64,000 nt of DNA from Photobacterium pectinilyticum (GTDB lineage: Bacteria; Pseudomonadota; Gammaproteobacteria; Enterobacterales; Vibrionaceae): contig NZ_JANEYT010000011.1 of NCBI RefSeq assembly GCF_024357955.1, forward strand, positions 49,861-113,860, given 5' to 3'. The position numbers and the translations under genes are program-made. Below, in pieces: positions 57,941-64,000 of this stretch (positions are counted from its first letter, which is position 1; each line of letters begins with the position of its first letter). The notes beneath the pieces were generated by a model that did no database searches, was not told the origin of the DNA, and saw only the letters and a list, made by a program, of their open reading frames with translations.

Positions 57941-58240
57941 ATGGCGCTCACAAAAGCCGATTTGGCTGAGAACCTGTTTGAAAATGTTGGATTGAGCAAA
58001 CGGGACGCCAAGGATACGGTGGAAGTCTTCTTTGAAGAAATTAGGAAAGCGCTTGAATGTGGTGAACAGGTTAAGCTATCAGGTTTTGGTAACTTTGATC
58101 TTCGCGACAAGAATGAGCGTCCGGGAAGAAATCCCAAAACGGGTGAAGATATTCCTATCTCGGCCCGCCGTGTTGTGACTTTCCGTCCAGGTCAGAAATT
58201 GAAAGCTCGCGTAGAAAATATCGAAATCGAACAACAGTAA
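57941..58240 (+). CDS. ihfA: integration host factor subunit alpha
   Basis: 99 aa from the ATG at 57941, as in E. coli; GAGGGA lies 7 nt upstream. [24 protein letters not shown] start, DNA-intercalating arm with [23 protein letters not shown] around residues 62-84. Forms the IHF heterodimer that bends DNA in recombination, replication and transcription. Confidence 0.97.
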   Translation: MALTKADLAENLFENVGLSKRDAKDTVEVFFEEIRKALECGEQVKLSGFGNFDLRDKNERPGRNPKTGEDIPISARRVVTFRPGQKLKARVENIEIEQQ

Positions 58241-58265
58241 TCGCGAATTCATTGACAAAACAGAG

Positions 58266-58301
58266 CCCGGGTAAGGTGTGTAGAACTTGCCCGGGTTTTT
58301 T
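58266..58301 (+). terminator. ihfA terminator
   Basis: CCCGGGTAAG/CTTGCCCGGG with one T-G pair and a 10-nt loop, then TTTTTT. Confidence 0.92.
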
Positions 58302-58396
58302 ATGACTATCACTCTCCCCATCGCGATACTTGAACCTCTCCTCAGGTCAGCAATTTACCCTTGATAACATTATCATCAATCACCCTGCATTTAGGG

Positions 58397-58419
58397 CTAC
58401 TTATCCAGATTGGTATAAG
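58397..58419. repeat. MITE end fragment
   Basis: TACTTATCCAGATTGGTATAAG equals one arm of the palindromic element and the fragment at 10146. The partner arm is absent. Confidence 0.65.
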
Positions 58420-58532
58420 TTGTGCGTGTGATGTTAAATTTATGTTTTTATATGGTTTCAATATGAAAAATGCAGCGGTAAAATGAATGCATTCCATTAG
58501 CGCTAAACGAGCTAATAATATGGAGGTGGTTA

Positions 58533-59579
58533 ATGGGAATGCTACAGCTGGTTAAAGAAGGGAAGTTTCTTGAAGCAACATTGGATATGACCTTGCCGGA
58601 AGAGTGGGGGCGCTGGCAGACAGAGTCAGGCATCGAGTGTATTCTCGTAGGGCGGGGTATTCTTCAGATCACGCCAGCTGATATCCCCTCATACTCTAAA
58701 GATATTGTGCTGTCATCTGGCGTACATGGCGATGAAACCAGCCCCATTGAGCTGCTGCAGCGTCTTGTAAGCTCAGTTTTGTCAGGTGAAATACAGCCAG
58801 TCCATCGTCTGTTAGTCATCATTGGTCACCCTGAGGCTATCAATCTTCATCGACGTTTTGTCGAGGAGAACATGAACAGATTGTTCCGGGCTAGCAATGA
58901 AGCAATAAATCCTGACTGTGTTCGAGCCAATCAATTGCAACTTGCTGTCAGTGAGTTTTATCAGCAAGGTGGCAAGTCAGAGCAATACCGTTGGCACCTT
59001 GATCTGCACTGTGCAATAAGAAGCTCTACCCACTATACGTTTGTGGTCAGCCCATCCTCGACCAACCAAACTCGCCAACGTGATTTGTTTGTATTTTTGC
59101 AGCAGGCTGAAATCGAAGCGGCGTTATTGTCAAACGCACCATCGCCGACGTTCAGTTGGTATAGCGCTGAGTACTTTGGTGCCCAAGCCTTAACCGTTGA
59201 GTTGGGCAAAGTGGCTGCATTTGGTCACAATGATCTGCAGCGCTTATCACCGTTCTATAACGCTATGGTTGAGCTTGTCACCCAGTTAAAACCTGATTAT
59301 TTATGGCAGCAAGATAAGCTTGTTGTTTACAAGGTGACAAGAACTTTGATGAAGCAGACCGAGCATTTCATGTTGAACTTTCCTGATGACCAAGCCAATT
59401 TTACCATGTACCCACAAGGGACTTTATTGGGGAGTGATAAAGATATTGAATATTATGTGCTGGAAGAAGGAGAGACGATCGTTTTTCCTAACGCGAAAGT
59501 GGCTATTGGGCAACGAGCCTGTCTACTGGTGAAAGAAGTGCAAGTTAGTACTGATGGGCAAGTTAAAGCTATTACTTAA
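58533..59579 (+). CDS. astE: succinylglutamate desuccinylase
   Basis: 348 aa. Last step of the arginine succinyltransferase route: succinylglutamate to glutamate and succinate, a zinc enzyme of the AstE/AspA family. Zinc ligands in SGVHGDETSPIELL near residues 61-74 (HGxE) and LDLHCAIRSS near 152 (His). GGAGG lies 6 nt before the ATG. The other ast genes are not here, so it stands alone; in vibrios astE is often separate. Confidence 0.93.
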   Translation: MGMLQLVKEGKFLEATLDMTLPEEWGRWQTESGIECILVGRGILQITPADIPSYSKDIVLSSGVHGDETSPIELLQRLVSSVLSGEIQPVHRLLVIIGHPEAINLHRRFVEENMNRLFRASNEAINPDCVRANQLQLAVSEFYQQGGKSEQYRWHLDLHCAIRSSTHYTFVVSPSSTNQTRQRDLFVFLQQAEIEAALLSNAPSPTFSWYSAEYFGAQALTVELGKVAAFGHNDLQRLSPFYNAMVELVTQLKPDYLWQQDKLVVYKVTRTLMKQTEHFMLNFPDDQANFTMYPQGTLLGSDKDIEYYVLEEGETIVFPNAKVAIGQRACLLVKEVQVSTDGQVKAIT

Positions 59580-59712
59580 CTGCTTGTTCTTAAATGTATG
59601 CTTAATAAAACTCACGAGAATCACAAAGGCGTACTTTGATTGTGTGATTCGCTTTTCTTCATGAGGTTATCTCGGCATAGTAATGCCAGAATTCGATAAC
59701 TGGAGTGATAAA

Positions 59713-60345
59713 ATGTCGGCTACCGAGCAGGAGAAACAGCCAGCTTTGGCGCTAAGAGAAAGGATGCAAAACCAGAAGATTTATTGTTCTGATGATGACG
59801 ATTTGCTCGCTGAGCAAACACTGTGTTTAGAAAAGCTGTATGACTTTAATCAGACTCGTCCTTCTGAGACAAAAAAGCGGGCAGGCTTATTGAAGGAGTT
59901 GCTCGCCGAAGTGGGTGAGGGGTGCTATATCGAGCCACCTCTGAGGGCCAATTGGGGTAAGCATACCCACCTAGGTAAGTTTGTTTACGCCAACTTCAAT
60001 CTCACTTTGGTTGATGATACCGACATATATATTGGTGATCATGTGATGATTGCCCCCAATGTCGTGATAGCAACCGCTGGCCATCCTATTGAACCGACGT
60101 TGCGTAAGAAGGTTGCCCAGTTCAATATTCCTGTTCGTATTGGCAACAATGTTTGGATTGGGGCGGGTGCGATTGTTTTGCCAGGAGTGACAATTGGGGA
60201 AAACAGTGTGATTGGTGCGGGTAGTGTCGTGACCAAAAATATCCCAGCTAATGTGGTCGCAGTAGGTAACCCTTGCCAAGTGATGAGAGAAATAGGCGAA
60301 CATGATAAAGAGTTCTACTATAAGGACATGAAAATAGACATTTAG
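59713..60345 (+). CDS. maltose/galactoside O-acetyltransferase family protein
   Basis: 210 aa from the ATG at 59713 (GGAG 7 nt upstream); ATG 59683 lacks a site. Left-handed beta-helix hexapeptide repeats from about residue 85. Landmarks LYDFNQTRPSETKKRAGLLKELL, YANFNLTLVDDTDIYIGDHVMIAPNVVIATAGHPIEP with the catalytic His, and IGNNVWIGAGAIVLPGVTIG match LacA/Maa. Transfers acetyl from acetyl-CoA to sugar 6-OH groups. The N-terminal 20 residues are unlike Maa. Monocistronic. Confidence 0.9.
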   Translation: MSATEQEKQPALALRERMQNQKIYCSDDDDLLAEQTLCLEKLYDFNQTRPSETKKRAGLLKELLAEVGEGCYIEPPLRANWGKHTHLGKFVYANFNLTLVDDTDIYIGDHVMIAPNVVIATAGHPIEPTLRKKVAQFNIPVRIGNNVWIGAGAIVLPGVTIGENSVIGAGSVVTKNIPANVVAVGNPCQVMREIGEHDKEFYYKDMKIDI

Positions 60346-60468
60346 CGCTATTCGCAGTACGTGTTATCCGTTAGGAGAATTTGTTACCGCATTCTATGAA
60401 AGCTAGCTTTCCATTTATAGAGTGAGACGGTATGGTAAAGCGTCGTTACTTATTATGCCTTCTCACTC

Positions 60469-61461
60469 ATGCTCTTAAATGATCTTTTACTTCGCCGCCA
60501 AACAAGATGGCGTATGGGTTTTGCCATCGCGGCTATAGCCTTAATCATCGCCTGCTTTCTCTCCCTTTCTGTTGGTGAAATTTTCATCTGGCCGTGGTCA
60601 GCCCAGAGCGGTCTTGAGCAGCAATTGTTGCTTCAGCTTCGAATGCCACGGTTATTAGCCGCGATTGCTGTTGGTGCCTCGCTGGCGGCTTCTGGTGCGG
60701 TGCTACAAGTATTACTCGGTAACCCTCTGGCCGAGCCGGGAGTACTCGGTATTTCCGGAGGTGCAAGCCTTGCGCTTGTAATCTTGCTGTTTGTTTTACC
60801 CTTTGCGCCAACGCCACTGCTGATGATGGTGGCTGCGATGGCGGGCGCATTCCTATTTACCCTTATTCTTGTGGGCTTATCACGGCGTAAGCGGGTTTCA
60901 ACCGCACGTTTGCTGCTTATTGGGGTAGCGCTAGGCATATTGTCGGGTGCTGCTGTTACTTGGGCTTTTTATTTCAGTGATGACTTGAACCTTCGAATGC
61001 TAATGTATTGGTTGATGGGAAGTGTTGCAGGGGTGAGCTGGCATCAACTGACATTATTGTTGTTTGTCCTGCCGGTACTGCTTTGGCTGTGCCTTCAAGG
61101 TCGCAAATTAGATTTATTGATGTTAGGTGAGCATCAGGCAAAACAACTCGGTTTAGATGTGGAAGCGAGCCGCTGGCGTTTAATTCTGGTGGTATCGTTA
61201 TTGGTGGGCGCCTCGGTTGCTATCTCTGGCGTGATCGGTTTCATTGGTCTGGTTATCCCGCATCTATTGCGTTTGGCGCTTGGGACCGAGAACCGTTATT
61301 TACTCCCGCTCTCTGCGCTGTGCGGTGCGTTGCTATTGGCTTTAGCGGATACCCTTGCCAGGGTTATGTTACCTGCCGCTGAATTACCCGTCGGGGTGGT
61401 GATCACCAGCTTAGGTGCCCCTGTGTTTATTTGGATGCTTTTGCGTTCGCACATTGATTAG
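60469..61461 (+). CDS. btuC: vitamin B12 ABC transporter permease
   Basis: 330 aa (E. coli 326), FecCD family, about ten membrane helices. Blocks: [36 protein letters not shown] near residues 58-93 and [19 protein letters not shown] near 255-273. Moves cobalamin across the inner membrane with BtuD and BtuF. No cobalamin riboswitch fits the 123-nt upstream gap; a GAAAGCTAGCTTTC palindrome lies at 60398-60411. btuD starts 11 nt later. btuF is not present in the window. Confidence 0.92.
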   Translation: MLLNDLLLRRQTRWRMGFAIAAIALIIACFLSLSVGEIFIWPWSAQSGLEQQLLLQLRMPRLLAAIAVGASLAASGAVLQVLLGNPLAEPGVLGISGGASLALVILLFVLPFAPTPLLMMVAAMAGAFLFTLILVGLSRRKRVSTARLLLIGVALGILSGAAVTWAFYFSDDLNLRMLMYWLMGSVAGVSWHQLTLLLFVLPVLLWLCLQGRKLDLLMLGEHQAKQLGLDVEASRWRLILVVSLLVGASVAISGVIGFIGLVIPHLLRLALGTENRYLLPLSALCGALLLALADTLARVMLPAAELPVGVVITSLGAPVFIWMLLRSHID

Positions 61462-61472
61462 GAAGGTTGTGA

Positions 61473-62261
61473 ATGGAAACAATATCAGAATCACAACCTG
61501 TGATCCTTTATGCTCAAAACTTGGCGATGCCTCCGCGATTATTACCGGTTTCATTTTCGGTCCGGCGCGGTGAAATCGTTTATTTAATTGGTCCAAATGG
61601 TAGCGGGAAAAGCAGTGCAATTTCCATGCTGTCTGGTTTGGTTGAGGCTCAGGGTGACGTTACTTTGGCTGGTGAACCTATTGCTACGTTGGATCTTCCC
61701 CGCCTTGCCCGCATGCGCAGTTACTTGTCGCAGCAGGATAAGCCAGCGTTTGCGGTTGGGGTATACCACTACCTGTCGCTTGCGCTATCACCTCTTGGTG
61801 AACTCGCTGCCAATGATGTCCAAGAAGCATTAGATGAGGTATGTGGAGCGCTAAAAGTTACCGACAAGCTTAACCGTAATATCCAGCAATTGTCCGGGGG
61901 GGAATGGCAAAGGGTGAGATTGGCTGCTGCCTGCCTTCAGGTCTGGCCAACATTGAATCCCGATGCGCAGTTGCTGTTATTGGATGAACCAGCTTCGGCG
62001 TTGGATATTGGTCAAGAAGCGATTATGTACCAGCTTATCCGCCGCCTTGCGAATAAAGGAATAGCGGTTGTTATGGCGAACCACGACCTAAACCGCACTC
62101 TGAGGGAGGCGGATAAAGTTATTTTATTGAACAACGGTTCTTGTGTGGTGAAGGGAAAACCGGAAGACGTAATGACAGTGGAGACACTGGAGGCTGTCTT
62201 TTCTACGCAAGTTCAGCGTATTGAGCATGAAGGCAAATCTTGTCTATTGTTTACTGATTAA
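61473..62261 (+). CDS. btuD: vitamin B12 ABC transporter ATP-binding protein
   Basis: 262 aa (E. coli 249). Walker A IGPNGSGKSS near residues 41-50, signature LSGGEWQRV near 141-149, Walker B LLLLDEPASALD near 167-178, and H-loop VMANHDLNRTL. ATPase of the cobalamin importer. Follows btuC closely, so the two are one operon. Confidence 0.93.
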   Translation: METISESQPVILYAQNLAMPPRLLPVSFSVRRGEIVYLIGPNGSGKSSAISMLSGLVEAQGDVTLAGEPIATLDLPRLARMRSYLSQQDKPAFAVGVYHYLSLALSPLGELAANDVQEALDEVCGALKVTDKLNRNIQQLSGGEWQRVRLAAACLQVWPTLNPDAQLLLLDEPASALDIGQEAIMYQLIRRLANKGIAVVMANHDLNRTLREADKVILLNNGSCVVKGKPEDVMTVETLEAVFSTQVQRIEHEGKSCLLFTD

Positions 62262-62514
62262 CGCTGTTTGCGAATTAAGCATATCGAGTATAGGTCTTTA
62301 GATTATACGCAGGATGTCCTCTAAACAATTCGAATCGTTCGGCTTGTCAGACAATATTGGACCCGCCAAAGGTAAATTTTGTTCTAGTCGACACCCAACA
62401 GGAATCTTACTTTGGGAGTGACGCTTGCCTCGATCTGCGTCGCTTGTCGACTTTAATGTTGATGTTCGACATAAATAAACATACCTTTCTTTTCTTACAA
62501 GGCTAAGTTTCTAT

Positions 62515-62778
62515 ATGGTAATTTTCACTCAAAAGACCAATCGTACTATTGCCAAGATAAGTTTATATACTGTAGCTATCCTTCTTCAATTTAGCTCATT
62601 CTTTACTGCTGAAAGAATTATCGGCTTTCCGTTTAATTTCCTCTCTTATAGTAGTAAATCTGATACTTACTTTTTTTCCCTCTCTAGATTCTCTTGCTCA
62701 TTCTTGTTTTGGGCTTTCACCATTCTTATTATTCTAACGTTCACCAAAAGGTGGCTTTCTGACCATGACGTTGCTTAG
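62515..62778 (+). CDS. small hypothetical membrane protein
   Basis: 87 aa with two hydrophobic segments (residues about 14-32 and 57-75) and unusually many Phe and Ser. Codon use is AT-rich, unlike neighbours. Ribosome-binding site weak (AAGG 13 nt upstream). No family recognised; may be acquired or spurious. The gap 62262-62514 before it shows no feature I can name. Confidence 0.45.
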   Translation: MVIFTQKTNRTIAKISLYTVAILLQFSSFFTAERIIGFPFNFLSYSSKSDTYFFSLSRFSCSFLFWAFTILIILTFTKRWLSDHDVA

Positions 62779-62914
62779 GTCATACCTTTCACCACTCAAG
62801 GTCAAATGGCGATGAAAAAGGTTAAAAAGTATGTCAAGACGCACTCTTAAAACTGTATATCAATTCAAGCTGCCTCGAATGTATTATTGCTCCTAAGTCT
62901 GTTGATGACGGATA

Positions 62915-63502
62915 TCAGGTTGTTAACGTCGCAGTGATGACCATCAGTAGGTTAGCTATAATTAAGGTGCTAGGCGGGCAGGATAAGTGCTCTTCGTTAT
63001 TTCTGTAGTAGGTGGTCAAGTAAAACCGGTAAAACGAGTAGATATAAATAGCACTAGCGGTCACCAGCAACAGGTACCAGTTGTTGTCTTCGTGAAAAAC
63101 GATATCTAGAGCTAGCCATGAGTGCATTAGCGTAGCAAAAGAGTAGAGGCCCAATGGTAGTTTTGGTTTTCCATCGGTGACCGGGTTGATTCCAACCCAA
63201 GTGAGCACGATTAAGGATGCAGCTGCTGTTATATAGACTAATTCTATACTGTTGCTCGGATCCTTAGCAATAATGCACCACATCCCACCAGCTCGAAAGG
63301 TGGCTGAAAGCAAGATCAGTGCTAAGTAAGTAAGCATTGATAGCCTGTTGTGCCAACACAACTCAGATATTTCGTGCGCAATTGTAGTTATCAATGATAG
63401 CTGCAACGCAAAAGTTAGCGGTTCGTTTGTGCCTTCGTACGAGATAAAAATAAGAAGTACAACCCAAGTTAGGATTCGAAGCCAGGTCTGTGTTATACCA
63501 AT
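62915..63502 (-). pseudogene. membrane protein gene cut at its 5' end by an IS630 element
   Basis: A TTG at 63406 could start a 163-aa protein, but it has no ribosome-binding site, and the same frame stays open upstream through 32 more codons (TWLRILTWVVLLIFISYEGT..., itself a membrane segment) until a stop inside the IS end at 63503. No ATG, GTG or TTG occurs in that stretch. So the original start was probably lost to the insertion. The protein has about five hydrophobic segments; family not recognised. Confidence 0.65.
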
Positions 63503-64000
63503 CTAAGTAAAAATATGATCTAATTGAGGTTACTCTTTCAGACAGTCACATCGCTATGGATAGCCTCAATAATATCGACTTCAAAAAGTTAGCAAGCCAA
63601 CAAAAATCTATTCAAATGAAAATGAGGCTGCTCGCACTTGCCCACTTCAAAGATGGCCACTCACGAACACAAATTGCTCAGTTTCTTAAAGTCAGTAGAA
63701 CCAGTGTGAATAAATGGGTTCACACCTTTCTCGAAGAAGGTCTCGAAGGGCTACAAGAAAAGCCAAGGACAGGCAGACCCGCATTCTTAACATCAGCACA
63801 AAAAGAGCAACTCGGCCAATACATCAAAGACAAAGCCCATGACCCTCAAGGTGGCCGGTTAACTGGAGCCGATATTCATGCTTATATAGTGCAGAGGTTT
63901 GGCAAACACTATCATCCTGATTCTATTTATTATTTATTGGATCATATGGGCTTCTCATGGATAACATCTCGTTCCAAACATCCAAAGCAGTGCCAAGCAA
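63496..64000 (+). mobile_element. IS630-family insertion sequence, left part
   Basis: Begins near TACCAATCTAAGTAAAAATA (63496), preceded by TA, and continues past the window edge with a transposase gene. The first bases match the ends of the MITE copies: TTATACCAATCT is identical to the complement of the fragment at 58397. The right end is outside the window, so length and target duplication cannot be checked. Confidence 0.85.
63556..64000 (+). CDS. IS630-family transposase, 3' end outside window
   Basis: 148 codons visible from the ATG at 63556, running off the edge. Helix-turn-helix of the IS630/Tc1 type: SRTQIAQFLKVSRTSVNKWVHTFLEEG near residues 36-62, then the linker LEGLQEKPRTGRPAFLTSAQ and a second winged-helix-like part with LTGADIHAYIVQRFGKHYHPDSIYYLLDHMGFSW near 104-136. 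The DDE catalytic domain is expected to follow beyond the window. It would move the element into TA sites. Confidence 0.92.
   Translation, partial: MDSLNNIDFKKLASQQKSIQMKMRLLALAHFKDGHSRTQIAQFLKVSRTSVNKWVHTFLEEGLEGLQEKPRTGRPAFLTSAQKEQLGQYIKDKAHDPQGGRLTGADIHAYIVQRFGKHYHPDSIYYLLDHMGFSWITSRSKHPKQCQA

Noticed and set aside
60346..60468. Cobalamin riboswitch in front of btuC
   Set aside because: The gap is only 123 nt and lacks the B12-box sequence.

Overview
The window looks like a chromosome segment of a marine gammaproteobacterium of the family Vibrionaceae, with Photobacterium or a close relative the best guess. The grounds are a Vibrio-type zwf-pgl-gnd operon, a long (367 aa) PurC, the hutC/hutIGUH locus, a tandem tRNA-Val block, DUF3080- and DUF5062-like proteins, and short palindromic repeats with TATACC/GGTATA ends. 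Genus assignment is inference from recalled gene content; no database was searched.

Layout. 1-8.1 kb: end of a yejABEF peptide importer, the oxidative pentose-phosphate operon zwf-pgl-gnd, and a sodium:alanine symporter. 8.3-10.3 kb: three short genes (two GNAT acetyltransferases and a DUF523 protein) separated by integron attC-like sites with no integrase, followed by mobile-element debris. 10.3-20.5 kb: purC with a PurR box, a UvrD-like helicase, a solitary carbamate kinase, a GNAT-like unknown, an orphan nqrB, and a CioAB-type cytochrome bd oxidase with a 35-aa DUF2474 gene. 20.5-27.3 kb: an RND pump with its adaptor, an M23 peptidase overlapping a bactofilin gene by 97 nt, and a double GST-N-like protein. 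27.4-33.3 kb: five tRNA-Val genes, a ParA ATPase, small unknowns, a DUF3080 lipoprotein, norM and riboflavin synthase.

33.8-43.1 kb: a fructosamine kinase, then a LysR regulator divergent from a seven-gene-scale accessory cluster: RidA, aldehyde dehydrogenase, M19 dipeptidase, BCCT transporter, an unrecognised 566-aa protein and a DUF3726-like protein. This is the best candidate for an undescribed pathway: uptake of a quaternary-amine-like or amino-acid-derived compound, amide or peptide hydrolysis, imine handling and oxidation of an aldehyde. 43.2-49.8 kb: the complete histidine utilisation operon with its repressor gene and a TGTATATACA operator.

50.2-58.3 kb: the translation cluster thrS-infC-rpmI-rplT-pheS-pheT-ihfA. 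infC starts with AUU, and the thrS leader has a hairpin whose 7-nt loop copies a threonine anticodon loop (GGU). 58.5-64 kb: astE, a maltose-type O-acetyltransferase, btuC-btuD, two small membrane proteins and, at the right edge, the left end of an IS630-family element that appears to have cut off the start of one membrane-protein gene.

A dispersed palindromic element occurs as two 48-bp copies, one 161-bp copy and two end fragments. The short form has exactly the length expected if the long form lost the segment between its two 13-bp direct repeats, and its termini resemble the end of the IS630 element.
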